64,000 nt of DNA from contig NZ_SSBC01000021.1 in NCBI RefSeq assembly GCF_006475605.1, forward strand, positions 104,771 through 168,770, given 5' to 3'. Position 1 is the stretch's first letter; the number at the start of each line of letters is the position of its first letter. The notes below the pieces were generated by a model. It was not told where the DNA came from. It saw only the letters and a list, made by a program, of their open reading frames with translations, and made no database searches. The translations under genes were made by a program, and so were the position numbers. Shown here piece after piece: positions 1 to 10,018 of this stretch. This stretch comes from Asticcacaulis tiandongensis. GTDB lineage: Bacteria; Pseudomonadota; Alphaproteobacteria; Caulobacterales; Caulobacteraceae.

Positions 1-2955
1 CTGATCGTGCCGGAACCGGAACCAAAGACGACGAAAGCCGCCCCCGCGACGGCTGTGGCCGCCCACCCGGACGAGAGGGACGAATACGAAGAATATATTG
101 AACCTGTCACCGAAGTGGTCGTTACCGGTTTTCGCACCAGCCTTGGTCAGGCCCTTTCTCTCAAGCGGCACAGTGAAGCGAATATAGATGCGATCTTCGC
201 CGAAGATGTGGCAAAATTCCCCAATACCAATCTGGCTGGAGCCATGCAGCGCATACCGTCCGTTACCTTGATCATCGGTGATGGCGGCGAAGGCAGGAAC
301 ATAACGGTTCGCGGATTAGGCCCTATGTTCTCACGTGTACGCATAAACGGTATGGAGGCCGCTTCCCAAACGGGGGCCTCTGATAAATTCGGGCCGAACA
401 ACAATTCCCGCAGTTTTGATTTCAACGTCTTCTCAAGCGATATTTTTTCCGCGCTGATCGTTACCAAATCGGCCGTCAGTGATGTCGAGGAAGGCTCTCT
501 CGGGGCGACGGTCGACCTTCATGTGCCCAAGCCTTTCGATTTCGAGGCAGACAGGGTGATCTCAGTATCGACCCGCACCAGCCGCAATACCATAAGTCAG
601 TTACGGGATGGCCGGGCTTCTGTACTTGTGTCGCAAAAATTCGGCGGCGGACGCTTCGGCTTACTGGCTACCGCTTCACATCAGAATGGCCATACACGTG
701 AAGTCGGCTATTCGGCTGCGGATATTTTATCGGCGGGTCTGAGCGGCAACGGCACAGGCACCGGCGCTGAGGTTCAGCCCTTTTGCACGCCCATGGGTTA
801 TCCGGTCATAAGTCCCAATCCGGCCCTTTTTGTCCCTAAGGGTACAAGCGAACTTTTCTGCTCGACCGGCAACCCCCGGACCGGCAGTCTGTCTGCCTAT
901 AAGACGATTATGGATTTACGCAGCCCCATCGCCCCGCACGTGCCGGCCAGTGGTGCGTTTTTCCCGCGCCTGCCGCGATACCTCAACTCTACACAGCGCG
1001 AGATCCGTACGGCAGGAACATTCAGTTTCCAGTACCGTCCGGACATGGATACCGACATCGGCTTCGACGTAATCTATACCCGTTATGATAATTTGCGTCA
1101 GGACAACTATATCGAGGCGATTTCTTTCGCCCGATCCGCCACCGCAAATGGTCAGCCCATGATGTCCGTAAAAGACATCAGGTTCACCTCTGACGGCTCC
1201 CTGCTGTATGGCCTTTTCGACGGGGTTGATATCCGCTCCGAAGGCTTGACGGATAAGTTTTCAACGACCTTCACCCAGTCCAACCTCTCCTTTCGCCGTC
1301 GATTTACGCCGACGTTGGAGGTCACCGGTTTTCTGGGCGCGTCTGACACGGTTTATGACAATCCAAAGCGATTGCAATTGTTTATGGACGCCATTGATAC
1401 GGTTGATTTCGCAATCGATTTTCACGGCAATAACCGTGGCGTTCCACACCTCTCCTTTGGTCCGCTGGATGTGAACGACATCGGGTCGTTCCACTATCAA
1501 CCGCCGCTGACGGATGGCACGGTTCTTGGCGGGTTTTCCACACAAAGCAAACCCCTGACCACTACCCTCGTCAATCGCACACTGGCGGCAGATGCCAAAT
1601 GGACGCCATGGACGTCCTTTTCTATCAAAGCCGGGTATGAGCATCGTACAGAGGCCTACTCAAGTCGATATTTCAGCCTGATACCTGCGCAAACGCCCGT
1701 GCTGTCCAAACTTGATCTGAGCCACATGGCGATGGGAATATCGGGCCTTGATAAGCTTTGGGGTCATGGCGCACCATCGCGCTGGGTCGCCATTGACCCT
1801 GAAAAATGGGCGCAGGCCGTCGACTGGAACAGCTTTAAATATTGCAGTCTGGAATGTGGCACCTCTGATAATGACATCAGGGAGACGACATCGGCGGTTT
1901 ACGCCATGCTGATGTTTGACACGAAGTCAGTGGCCCCTGTGCCCATACGCGGCAATATCGGGATCAGATACTTTCATACCGACCAGCTAACCATCGGATA
2001 CATTCCGGTCACGGCCCCGGAGGGATCAGTTCATCCGTTGACGAGCGAACGGGTCGTGGCTGAGCGCAGTTATCAGGACCTGTTGCCTTCCGCCAATATT
2101 GTATTTGATATTTCAGACACTGCGCTTGTGCGCGTTTCAGCGGCAAAGGTGATATCGCGTCCTGACCTTTATACCCTGACACCCAATGCCGTCGTAAATG
2201 CCATTCCCCGTATTGCCACAGTCAACAATCCGTATCTCAAACCCATTCAGGCGACGACCTTCGACCTGTCTCTGGAGTGGTACTTCTCAGCAACATCGCT
2301 GTTTTCCGCAGGCGTATTTCATAAGAATATTTCCTCATACATCCAAAGAATAAACAGTCAGGCCACCTTTGAATCCCTGGGCTTGCCGACGTCACTTCTC
2401 AATAACAGCAACAGCTTGCCCACCGATATATTCACCGTCTCCCAGCTCGCCAACACATCCGGTGGCCCCTTAACCGGTCTGGAACTTAACCTTCAGGCTG
2501 ATCTGGATTTTCTGCCCGGTTTCTGGAGGCATTTTGGTGTGCTCGCGAACTACACCCGTACACAGTCACGTATTAACTATATTCTCTCCAGCGAAAACAG
2601 TCTGGCCAGCACAAGCGTGACGGCTGACCTGATTGGCTTGTCGCGCCACTCCTCAAGCGCAACAATCTATTATGAAAACAAGACCTTCAGTGCCCGACTG
2701 ATGGGCACCTACAAAAGCGGTTACATCCGCCGCATTCCGTCCGGCCCGGGCAGTGACATACAGGGAAACGCCCCTACCTTTTTCCTTGATGCGTCGGCCT
2801 CATACGACCTGACCCCAGGCGTACGCATATTCTTCGAGGCCCAGAACCTGACCGATGAGCATAACCGGCAATATATAGACAGTGTACGTCAGGATACGGT
2901 TTACGACACGCGTTCCGGTCGGACGGTCAGCTTTGGCCTGACCATGCGCTATTAG
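1..2955 (+). CDS. TonB-dependent receptor, 5' end outside the window
   Basis: Outer-membrane TonB-dependent receptor of the Xanthomonas/Caulobacter oligosaccharide type. The reading frame is open to base 1. A GTG at 7 could start translation, but no signal peptide is visible, so the true start is probably upstream. After an acidic spacer (about residues 1-35) comes a TonB-box-like TEVVVTGF, then the plug (PNTNLAGAMQRIPSV, ITVRGLGPMFSRVRINGME), then a beta-barrel ending in an aromatic residue (GLTMRY). It is a close paralogue of the receptor at 3086-6160 and lies 130 bp before it in the same direction. With GH39 and GH43 enzymes downstream, the likely substrate is a xylan or arabinoxylan oligosaccharide. 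Family is clear; substrate is inferred from context. Confidence 0.9.
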   Translation: MIVPEPEPKTTKAAPATAVAAHPDERDEYEEYIEPVTEVVVTGFRTSLGQALSLKRHSEANIDAIFAEDVAKFPNTNLAGAMQRIPSVTLIIGDGGEGRNITVRGLGPMFSRVRINGMEAASQTGASDKFGPNNNSRSFDFNVFSSDIFSALIVTKSAVSDVEEGSLGATVDLHVPKPFDFEADRVISVSTRTSRNTISQLRDGRASVLVSQKFGGGRFGLLATASHQNGHTREVGYSAADILSAGLSGNGTGTGAEVQPFCTPMGYPVISPNPALFVPKGTSELFCSTGNPRTGSLSAYKTIMDLRSPIAPHVPASGAFFPRLPRYLNSTQREIRTAGTFSFQYRPDMDTDIGFDVIYTRYDNLRQDNYIEAISFARSATANGQPMMSVKDIRFTSDGSLLYGLFDGVDIRSEGLTDKFSTTFTQSNLSFRRRFTPTLEVTGFLGASDTVYDNPKRLQLFMDAIDTVDFAIDFHGNNRGVPHLSFGPLDVNDIGSFHYQPPLTDGTVLGGFSTQSKPLTTTLVNRTLAADAKWTPWTSFSIKAGYEHRTEAYSSRYFSLIPAQTPVLSKLDLSHMAMGISGLDKLWGHGAPSRWVAIDPEKWAQAVDWNSFKYCSLECGTSDNDIRETTSAVYAMLMFDTKSVAPVPIRGNIGIRYFHTDQLTIGYIPVTAPEGSVHPLTSERVVAERSYQDLLPSANIVFDISDTALVRVSAAKVISRPDLYTLTPNAVVNAIPRIATVNNPYLKPIQATTFDLSLEWYFSATSLFSAGVFHKNISSYIQRINSQATFESLGLPTSLLNNSNSLPTDIFTVSQLANTSGGPLTGLELNLQADLDFLPGFWRHFGVLANYTRTQSRINYILSSENSLASTSVTADLIGLSRHSSSATIYYENKTFSARLMGTYKSGYIRRIPSGPGSDIQGNAPTFFLDASASYDLTPGVRIFFEAQNLTDEHNRQYIDSVRQDTVYDTRSGRTVSFGLTMRY

Positions 2956-3040
2956 GGCCTTGCCTTAAGTATGATTATTTCTTCCGAAGACAGTAAATTC
3001 TTTGAGGGGTTTTTCGCCCTGATCGTCTGATCTTATGTAG

Positions 3041-3057
3041 GGCCAGATTATCTGGCC
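3041..3057 (+). other. Intercistronic hairpin between the two receptors
   Basis: A perfect 7-bp inverted repeat (GGCCAGA, loop TTA, TCTGGCC) lies about 20 bases before the Shine-Dalgarno of the second receptor. There is no T-tract, so it is more likely an mRNA stability or partial attenuation element than a strong terminator. Confidence 0.35.
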
Positions 3058-3085
3058 TCAATAAGAAAAGTGTCAGAGGAGACCC

Positions 3086-6000
3086 ATGAGACCATATCCC
3101 CAACCTATTAATGCCCCGCGCCTGAAGCAGATACTGTTCGTTACAGTTGCCGTGGCTGGCCTGACGGCATCCGTGCCCGGATTCGCACTCGCTCAGGATA
3201 GCGGCGTCGCGGCAGATGAACCCATTACCGAAGTGATCGTCACAGGCTTCCGTGGCAGTTTGCGCAGCGCCCTGAGCGTCAAGCGCACCAGCGCGGCGAC
3301 GGTCGATTCCATTCTGTCCGAAGATATCGCCAAATTCCCGGACACCAATCTGGCTGAATCCATGCAGCGTATTCCGGGCGTCGCGCTGCAACGCGGTGAC
3401 GGCGGCGAAGGCAAGAGTATTTCCGTTCGCGGTCTCGGGGCAGGGTTCACACGCGTGCGCCTGAACGGCATGGAAGGCGCGGCTCAGACGGGCGCTTCGG
3501 ACATCTATGGCGCAGGCAACAGTGGTCGCGGCTTTGATTTCAACGTCTTCCCGTCAGAAATTTTTTCGTCGCTTACAACGCGCAAAACCAGTTCAGCTGA
3601 TGTCGAAGAAGGCTCATTAGGGGCAACCGTCGATCTGCGTTCGCCGCGCGCCTTCGATTATCGTGATGATCAGGTACTGAGCGTCACCGCCAAAGGCGTT
3701 TATAACGAACTGTCGAAATCCACCGATCCACGCCTCTCCCTGCTGGCAGCCAAAAAGTTCGGTGATGGTCAATTCGGCATTCTCGGCACCCTGACCTATC
3801 AGAAGCGTAATATTCGTGAGGTGGGTTTCTCGTCCCATACCTTCGTGTCGGGCGCGACAAACTCGGCACCGGCTATTTTGCGCGACTCAGCCGGCAATCC
3901 GGTTCTGGATGGCAGTGGTAATATCCAGACGCGCAACATTCCTTTCTGTTCGCCCATTGGCTGGACCACGCCTGATGGCTTTTATGTTAACAGCCCCGAT
4001 CAAACCACTTATGCGTCCAAGGGGGCCACGGCGACAAATTGCTCGACCGGCAATCCACGCACCTCGGACGCTACCGCCTTCAACACCATCTATAATCTTC
4101 GCAGCACCAACGCACAGGGGGTTCAGGGTGGCCCCGGCAGCGGCGCCTATTTCCCACGTATTCCACGTTACCTGAATTCCGAGCAGGAAACAGAACGTAT
4201 GGGCGGCAGCCTCTCCCTGCAATGGCGCCCAGGCTCGAATACGGAACTGGGAGTCGATATCCTCTATTCCAAATATGAAGTGGAACGCCGCGACAACTAC
4301 ATCGCCGGTATTTCCTTTGCACGGAACATCGGCAATAACGGCTCCCCCATGACCTCCGTGCGGGCGATTGAGTTCAATGAGCACGGTTCGCTGCGTTACG
4401 GGCTGTTCGATGGCGTGGACGTACGTTCCGAAGCTCTGCTGGATGTGTTCTCAACAGAATTCAAACAGATTAACCTGCACGGGCGGCACCGTTTCAGCGA
4501 CAACTTCGAAATTAACGGCTATCTGGGCGTCTCTGAGTCCGTCTACGACAGCCCCATGCGTCTGACCGTATCCATGGATGCCATTGACGTAGATAATGTC
4601 AGCATTGATTACCGCGATGGCGGCTCCACCCCGGTCATAGATTTTGGCATGGATGTCTCAAATCCGGCTAATTTCTCTTATTCTCCGGGCCTGTCTGACG
4701 GAACGGTACTGGGTCTGTTTAACACCGCAGGCAAACCCGGTCGTAACGAGACAAAAAACACCACCTTCGCCCTTAACGGCATCTATGGTCTCAATGATAA
4801 TTTCACCCTGAAATTTGGTGGCCAGTATCGCGTAAGCCACTTTCAGGCCGACTGGGTTGATCATGCGGTCACAGGGCAAAATGCCCTCAAGGCTCTGCCT
4901 GCGGGCACCTCTCTCGCCAGCCTGACCCGTCAGATTTCCGGTATGGACGACCTTTGGGGACGTGGTGCGCCGGCAAGCTGGGCCGCTATCGACCATAGTA
5001 AGTGGATGGATGCTGTCGGTTACGACAACTTCAAATGGTGTGGTGTCGAATGTGGGGCTGGCCACAACGAGGTGCGTGAAGAGGTCAAGAGCACCTATCT
5101 CATGACCGAATTCAATTTCGACAGCTGGTTACCCGTACCGGTCCGTGGTGATTTTGGCGTTCGCTCCGTCTACACGAAACAGCATTCGGTAGGGCATATT
5201 CCCGTGAATGCCCCCGCCGGTTCAGCCTACGCGCGCGTGGGTCTGAAAAACGAGGTCGAGCGCGACTATCATGACCTGCTCCCCTCGGCCAATGTGGTGT
5301 TTGAACTGACACCCGACCTGCTGGCCCGTGTATCCGCAGCCAAGGTGATGTCGCGTCCTGAACTCGGGGTCCTGATTCCAACCACAACCGTCAATCCGGT
5401 CACCCGTATCGGCGGCGTAAATAATCCGTTCATTGAACCGTTCCGCGCCAAGACGTTTGATGCGGCCCTTGAATGGTACTATCGTCCGGGATCGGTTGTA
5501 TCGGTGGCCTATTTCTATAAGGACATTGACACCTATATTCAGACCGTCAATGAACAGGTGCCATATAATCAGCTTGGCTTGCCTGACTCGCTTCTGGATG
5601 TTCCGGGCGGGGCGGCACCGACGGAACTCTTCTCCGTCAGTCGTCCGGTCAATACGCCGGGTGGCCCTCTGCACGGCATCGAGCTGAACCTTCAGGCCGA
5701 GCTTGATTTCCTGCCGGGTATCTGGAGCAATTTCGGGGTCCTGGGTAACATCACCTACATTACTTCCGAAATCGACTACGTACTGGCCAGCAGCGGCGGT
5801 GTCCCGACCCTGACCACCACTGACGACCTTCTGGGGCTATCGCGCCGGACGGCCTCAGGGACACTCTATTACGAAGATGAAAAGCTCAGCGTGCGCTTCA
5901 CGGGGTCTTACCGCGACAAGTTCATGTACAATATCCCGCCTGAAGGGGGTGGGGTTGGCAATATGAACGGGAATGATTCCAGCTTCTATCTGGATGGCTC

Positions 6001-6160
6001 CGCTTCCTATGCCGTATCTGACAAGCTTAAGTTCACCGTCGAAGCGTCGAATCTGACCGATGAACAAAAGCGCCTGTATATCGACAGTACGCGTGAGGAT
6101 ACAATCTTTGAGACCCGCGTCGGTCGAACGGTAATCTTCGGATTATCCTATAAATACTAA
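3086..6160 (+). CDS. TonB-dependent receptor (oligosaccharide uptake)
   Basis: Full-length 1024-residue outer-membrane receptor. ATG 3086 follows an AGAGGAGA Shine-Dalgarno at 3076-3082. The N-terminus is a Sec signal peptide (about residues 1-37, ending FALAQ), followed by TonB-box-like ITEVIVTGF, a plug (about 60-200: AKFPDTNLAESMQRIPGV, ISVRGLGAGFTRVRLNGME) and a large barrel ending FGLSYKY. It aligns along its whole length with the preceding receptor, so the pair looks like a tandem duplication. It ends at a strong intrinsic terminator and is followed by GH39 and GH43 enzymes. Transport of xylo- or arabinoxylo-oligosaccharides is inferred from neighbours only. Confidence 0.95.
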   Translation: MRPYPQPINAPRLKQILFVTVAVAGLTASVPGFALAQDSGVAADEPITEVIVTGFRGSLRSALSVKRTSAATVDSILSEDIAKFPDTNLAESMQRIPGVALQRGDGGEGKSISVRGLGAGFTRVRLNGMEGAAQTGASDIYGAGNSGRGFDFNVFPSEIFSSLTTRKTSSADVEEGSLGATVDLRSPRAFDYRDDQVLSVTAKGVYNELSKSTDPRLSLLAAKKFGDGQFGILGTLTYQKRNIREVGFSSHTFVSGATNSAPAILRDSAGNPVLDGSGNIQTRNIPFCSPIGWTTPDGFYVNSPDQTTYASKGATATNCSTGNPRTSDATAFNTIYNLRSTNAQGVQGGPGSGAYFPRIPRYLNSEQETERMGGSLSLQWRPGSNTELGVDILYSKYEVERRDNYIAGISFARNIGNNGSPMTSVRAIEFNEHGSLRYGLFDGVDVRSEALLDVFSTEFKQINLHGRHRFSDNFEINGYLGVSESVYDSPMRLTVSMDAIDVDNVSIDYRDGGSTPVIDFGMDVSNPANFSYSPGLSDGTVLGLFNTAGKPGRNETKNTTFALNGIYGLNDNFTLKFGGQYRVSHFQADWVDHAVTGQNALKALPAGTSLASLTRQISGMDDLWGRGAPASWAAIDHSKWMDAVGYDNFKWCGVECGAGHNEVREEVKSTYLMTEFNFDSWLPVPVRGDFGVRSVYTKQHSVGHIPVNAPAGSAYARVGLKNEVERDYHDLLPSANVVFELTPDLLARVSAAKVMSRPELGVLIPTTTVNPVTRIGGVNNPFIEPFRAKTFDAALEWYYRPGSVVSVAYFYKDIDTYIQTVNEQVPYNQLGLPDSLLDVPGGAAPTELFSVSRPVNTPGGPLHGIELNLQAELDFLPGIWSNFGVLGNITYITSEIDYVLASSGGVPTLTTTDDLLGLSRRTASGTLYYEDEKLSVRFTGSYRDKFMYNIPPEGGGVGNMNGNDSSFYLDGSASYAVSDKLKFTVEASNLTDEQKRLYIDSTREDTIFETRVGRTVIFGLSYKY

Positions 6161-6167
6161 AATCTGT

Positions 6168-6202
6168 GTCGGTCTGATTTTAATCAGACCGACATTTTTT
6201 TT
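6168..6202 (+). terminator. Rho-independent terminator after the receptor pair
   Basis: A 12-bp perfect stem (6168-6179 with 6182-6193) is followed by eight T residues (6195-6202). It starts 8 bases after the receptor stop codon and separates the receptor unit from the GH39/GH43 unit. Confidence 0.9.
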
Positions 6203-6290
6203 GCGCCGCGGAACATTCCACCTGACGGCACGATCCCAACACTTCCCCCCTTAAAAAGCATCCCCAATACCGCGCGCCACCCGCATATTC

Positions 6291-6322
6291 TGTATGCGCT
6301 AACGAAAAAGATACCGCTAACA
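6291..6322 (+). promoter_or_regulatory. Two xyl-box-like LacI-family operator sites
   Basis: Two sites 18 bp apart (6291-6304 and 6309-6322) share the core CGCTAAC. Against the xylan-regulon box I recall from Xanthomonas/Caulobacter (TGGTAGCGCTAACA) I count 10/14 and 11/14 matches. They lie 106-137 bp before the GH39 start. Control by a XylR-like LacI-family repressor is inferred, and no such regulator is in the window. Confidence 0.45.
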
Positions 6323-6334
6323 TTATCGATTGGT

Positions 6335-6349
6335 ATGATTTTAAATCAT
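6335..6349. promoter_or_regulatory. AT-rich palindrome upstream of GH39
   Basis: ATGATTT-T-AAATCAT is a perfect inverted repeat around one central base, just downstream of the xyl-box-like pair. It could be a second regulator's site or part of the promoter. Confidence 0.3.
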
Positions 6350-6427
6350 ATGTATGGTTGTCGAAGGCGGCACAGATCGCCCGAATACACAACAGTTCGG
6401 ATGCGCTCCAACATACAGGGAAATTTC

Positions 6428-8020
6428 ATGAATTTGCTATCCCGACGCACGGTCGTTTCAACCCTCGCTCTTGGCGCCGCAGGCCTGTCCAGCGGCGCTC
6501 TGGCCACCGGTGCCCTGGCCCAGACCCGATCCCCAAGACAGGTGGATCTTGATATTCGTCAGGCGACGCAACCCGTTGACCGCTTTTTTGATCTGTCTGT
6601 CGGGGCCGACTATCCGGGCGTTACGATCCGTGAGGCGAATCTGGCGCAACTGCGCACCGCCACTAAGGAATTAGGCTTCCGCTACATCCGTTTCCACGAC
6701 ATCTTTCACGATGAACTGGGCACCGTGAAAATGGTCGATAACAAGCTGGTCTATGACTGGACGAAGATCGATTATCTTTACGACAACTTCCTGAAAATGG
6801 GCATCAAACCGTTCATCGAACTGGGCTTCACGCCAACGGTCATGCGGACGTCGGAACAGACCCTGTTTTACTGGAAAGGCAATACCTCGCACCCTCGCTT
6901 TGATCTGTGGAAGCAACTGATTGACGCCTTTGCCCGTCATCTGATCGGACGTTACGGCCTTGAGGAGGTACGCAGCTGGTATTTCGAGGTCTGGAACGAA
7001 CCCAATCTTGACGGCTTCTGGCAATATGCCGATCAGGAAGCCTATTTCGCGCTCTATGGCGTCACCGCGCGCACCATCAAAGCCATCGATCCGCAATTGC
7101 GCGTCGGCGGCCCCTCGACCGCCGGTGCGGCATGGGTCCCTGAGCTTCTGGCCTATTGCAAACAGACCAACACGCCCATCGATTTTGCCACCACCCATAC
7201 CTATGGTGTCGATTACGGCTACCTCGATGAAGAAGGCAAGATGGATTTGCAACTGTCGCAAAACCCGGACGCCATCATCGGCGATGTGCGCAAGGTGCGT
7301 AACGAGATTGAGGCCTCGCATAAGCCGGGCCTGCCGCTGTTCTTCACCGAATGGAGCACCAGCTATAATCCCCGCGATCTCAGCCACGACTCCTATGTGG
7401 CCGCCCCCTATATTATCAGCAAGCTGAGAGGCACGCAGGGACTGGTGCAGGGTATGAGCTACTGGGTCTATTCTGACCTGTTCGAAGAACCCGGCCCGCC
7501 CAGCACGCCTTTCCACGGCGGTTTCGGCCTGATGACCAAAGATGGTATCCGTAAGGCTTCATGGTTTACCTACAAATACCTGAATGCACTTACAGGCAAT
7601 GAGATCCCGACATCCGACACGCAGGTCTGGGCCGCTGTCGATCAGGGCCGGGTCAACGCCGTTGTCTGGGACTTTCAGTTGCCCGATCAGAAGGGCCGCA
7701 GCAATGGCACCTTCTTCAGCAAGCTGGTGCCCAATAGCGCCTCTGCACCGGTCAAGCTAAAGCTGAACGGCCTGTCATCCGGTCGTCACCGGCTGAAAAT
7801 CAACCGCACCGGTTATAAAAACAATGACGCCCATAGCCTGTATATTGAAATGGGCTCGCCTGCCGAACTGAATGCGTCACAACTGAAAACGCTGCAAAAT
7901 GCGACGCGCGATCTGCCTGAACGTGAGCAAACCCTTACGGTCGGCCGCAGCGGAACGGTCGAAATCAGCCTGAATATGCATAGCAATGATATTGTTCTGG
8001 TCGGACTTGAGCCGGTCTGA
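6428..8020 (+). CDS. GH39 family glycoside hydrolase (beta-xylosidase type)
   Basis: Exported retaining glycoside hydrolase of family GH39, which mostly contains beta-xylosidases; it would release xylose from oligosaccharides in the periplasm. I chose ATG 6428 because it follows an AGGG/GGGAAA ribosome site and begins a twin-arginine-like leader (SRRTVVS, hydrophobic stretch, ALAQ). The frame extends 31 codons upstream to 6335, but that stretch is signal-less and covers the operator region. In the 530-residue protein the acid/base Glu is about E191 (VWNEPN) and the nucleophile about E308 (FTEWST). The barrel is followed by a C-terminal beta-rich domain. GH43 follows after 46 bp, probably in the same transcript. 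Arabinosidase activity cannot be excluded. Confidence 0.88.
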   Translation: MNLLSRRTVVSTLALGAAGLSSGALATGALAQTRSPRQVDLDIRQATQPVDRFFDLSVGADYPGVTIREANLAQLRTATKELGFRYIRFHDIFHDELGTVKMVDNKLVYDWTKIDYLYDNFLKMGIKPFIELGFTPTVMRTSEQTLFYWKGNTSHPRFDLWKQLIDAFARHLIGRYGLEEVRSWYFEVWNEPNLDGFWQYADQEAYFALYGVTARTIKAIDPQLRVGGPSTAGAAWVPELLAYCKQTNTPIDFATTHTYGVDYGYLDEEGKMDLQLSQNPDAIIGDVRKVRNEIEASHKPGLPLFFTEWSTSYNPRDLSHDSYVAAPYIISKLRGTQGLVQGMSYWVYSDLFEEPGPPSTPFHGGFGLMTKDGIRKASWFTYKYLNALTGNEIPTSDTQVWAAVDQGRVNAVVWDFQLPDQKGRSNGTFFSKLVPNSASAPVKLKLNGLSSGRHRLKINRTGYKNNDAHSLYIEMGSPAELNASQLKTLQNATRDLPEREQTLTVGRSGTVEISLNMHSNDIVLVGLEPV

Positions 8021-8066
8021 TCCGATATCGATACACTTATAAAAACTGTTCTGGGGAAGCCGTAAT

Positions 8067-9692
8067 ATGTCTAAACTTTCACGTCGCCACCTGTTTCAGT
8101 CGGCACTGGCTGGTGCCGCCCTCGCACCGGGTGTCGCTCTGGCGCAGACGAAAGCGCCCGCGCCTACTCAAGCCTGTATAAGGCCTGAAGACATAACATG
8201 GGGCAAGGGCATCGAAGGCCAGCGCAAGGCTGATCTGGGTAACGGCTTCTTCCAGAACCCGATCGTTCCGGGCGACCACCCTGACCCGACCATCCTCAAG
8301 GACGGCGAGAACTACTATATGACGTTCTCGTCCTTCTATTCCTATCCGGGGCTGATCATCTGGCATTCCACCGATCTGGTGAACTGGGCACCGGTCGGGC
8401 CATCCCTGTTCAAGCCGCTGGGGACGATCTGGGCGGTGGATATCTGCAAGCACAATGATCGTTACTTCATCTATATTCCCGCGGCCCCAGATGGCGGCGA
8501 ATGGTCGATCTATGCCATCTGGGCCGACGACATCAAAGGCCCGTGGAGCGATCCGGTCGATCTGAAAATCAGGGGCAGCATTGATCCGGGCCATATGGTC
8601 GGTGAAGACGGCAAGCGCTATCTGTTCGTCAATGGTATCCGTAAAATCCGCCTGACAGACGACGGGCTGGCCACCGATGGCCAGATGGAAGACGCCTATA
8701 GCCCGTGGTTATATCCGGATCACTGGATCACCGAGAACTTCGCTCCCGAAGGTCCAAAGCTATTGCGGCGGGGTGAATATTTCTACCTTGTGACCGCCGT
8801 AGGGGGAACCGCCGGGCCGGTGACCGGACATATGGTCATTGCCGCCCGCTCCAAATCCATTCACGGGCCTTGGGAGCATCACCCGCAAAACCCGCTGATA
8901 CGTTCCGAGAGCGAGGATGAACCGTGGTGGTCACGCGGCCACGCCACCCTTATCGAAGGTCCCGCCGGTGACTGGTGGACGGTCTATCACGGTTATGAAA
9001 AAGGCTACCGGACACTGGGTCGCCAGACCTTGCTGGAACCGATAGAATGGACACCGGACGGCTGGTTCAAGGCGACGGGCGGCGACCTCTCAGCCCCCCT
9101 GCCCAAACCAAAGGGCGGCAAAACCAGCCCCAACGGACAGGCGCTATCTGACGACTTCTCAACCAATCGCTTCGGCATTCAGTGGGCGTTTCATGACCCC
9201 AAGCCGGATGAGATGTCACGTGTAACCCGTGTGAACAAAAGCCTGACCCTGACCGGTCGCGGCACGTCACCAATCGATAGCTCTCCCCTGACCTGTGGCG
9301 TACCTGACCGCGCCTATGAGGTTGAGGTCACCCTTGAGCTTGAGGGGGATGTCCATGCCGGTATCCTGCTGTTTTATAACCCCAAGGCCTTTGTCGGCCT
9401 TGGCTTTGACGGCAAGGAAACCCGAACCTGGCAATATGCCGAGGATCAGGGCTGGAACCGGCAAAAAATCGAAGCCCGTCGCGTTCGGGTACGTCTGACC
9501 AATGATGACAATGTCATCACCTATCACTATTCGAGTGACAACGGGCAGAACTGGATCAGACACCCTACACGCATGGAAGTCTCAGGCATGCACCATAATG
9601 TCTTTGGCGGCTTCCTTAGCCTCAAGGTCGGGATTTACTGCGCCGGACAAGGGCAGGTGCGCCTGACGGACTTTACCTATAAGGCGATCTGA
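8067..9692 (+). CDS. GH43 family glycoside hydrolase (beta-xylosidase/arabinosidase)
   Basis: Exported 541-residue inverting hydrolase of family GH43. A twin-arginine-like leader (SRRHLFQ, then AAALAPGVALAQ-type h/c regions) precedes a five-blade propeller. The expected catalytic triad is visible: Asp about 73 in DHPDPT, Asp about 173 in GSIDPGH, and Glu about 228 in APEGPKL. A C-terminal beta-sandwich (about 350-541) of the kind found in GH43 beta-xylosidases follows. ATG 8067 has GGGGAAG 8 bases upstream. It forms a unit with the GH39 gene, so the two enzymes probably complete debranching and hydrolysis of xylo-oligosaccharides imported by the receptors. Exact specificity is not resolvable here. 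Confidence 0.88.
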   Translation: MSKLSRRHLFQSALAGAALAPGVALAQTKAPAPTQACIRPEDITWGKGIEGQRKADLGNGFFQNPIVPGDHPDPTILKDGENYYMTFSSFYSYPGLIIWHSTDLVNWAPVGPSLFKPLGTIWAVDICKHNDRYFIYIPAAPDGGEWSIYAIWADDIKGPWSDPVDLKIRGSIDPGHMVGEDGKRYLFVNGIRKIRLTDDGLATDGQMEDAYSPWLYPDHWITENFAPEGPKLLRRGEYFYLVTAVGGTAGPVTGHMVIAARSKSIHGPWEHHPQNPLIRSESEDEPWWSRGHATLIEGPAGDWWTVYHGYEKGYRTLGRQTLLEPIEWTPDGWFKATGGDLSAPLPKPKGGKTSPNGQALSDDFSTNRFGIQWAFHDPKPDEMSRVTRVNKSLTLTGRGTSPIDSSPLTCGVPDRAYEVEVTLELEGDVHAGILLFYNPKAFVGLGFDGKETRTWQYAEDQGWNRQKIEARRVRVRLTNDDNVITYHYSSDNGQNWIRHPTRMEVSGMHHNVFGGFLSLKVGIYCAGQGQVRLTDFTYKAI

Positions 9693-9705
9693 TCATACAG
9701 ATTAC

Positions 9706-9740
9706 GGGCCGCAGGGTACATCCTGCGACCCCTGATTTTT
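9706..9740 (+). terminator. Probable terminator after GH39-GH43
   Basis: CGCAGG (9710-9715) pairs with CCTGCG (9722-9727), with outer GGG/CCC pairing and a short T-run at 9736-9740. It starts 14 bases after the GH43 stop. Confidence 0.6.
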
Positions 9741-10018
9741 GCGCTCCGCTATCATGCGCAGGCCTTGCCAATAATTTACAACGTTAACCTTTATAACAAC
9801 AATATACTTACTGCGGGTTTGATACTCATTTTACCGCCAAAATATTGATGAGCAAGGTAAAATCAAACCAGCTCATCGCGTAAGTATTGTCTGCGTGCGC
9901 AGGACATAACGCTTCAGGCGTTAACCTGAATTCAGTTCATTTTTAGATTTTTCAACGCATTACAGAGCGGGCTTTGATCCGCCATTGCAGGCCTTGTTTG
10001 CCCGCAGAAGGAACCGTC
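9741..10018 (+). promoter_or_regulatory. AT-rich control region of the sigma/amyloid-like locus
   Basis: No gene is seen here. The stretch is AT-rich and carries several inverted repeats: TTTTACC (9829-9835) with GGTAAAA (9856-9862), a TAACGC/GCGTTA hairpin (9907-9923), and the palindrome CTGAATTCAG (9926-9935). The promoter of the sigma-factor gene must lie here. I found no clear GGAAC-N16/17-CGTT match, so EcfG-type autoregulation is not supported by eye. Confidence 0.4.

Noticed and set aside
6335..6427. N-terminal extension of the GH39 protein
   Set aside because: It covers the promoter/operator area and would hide the twin-arginine-like leader that begins at 6428.
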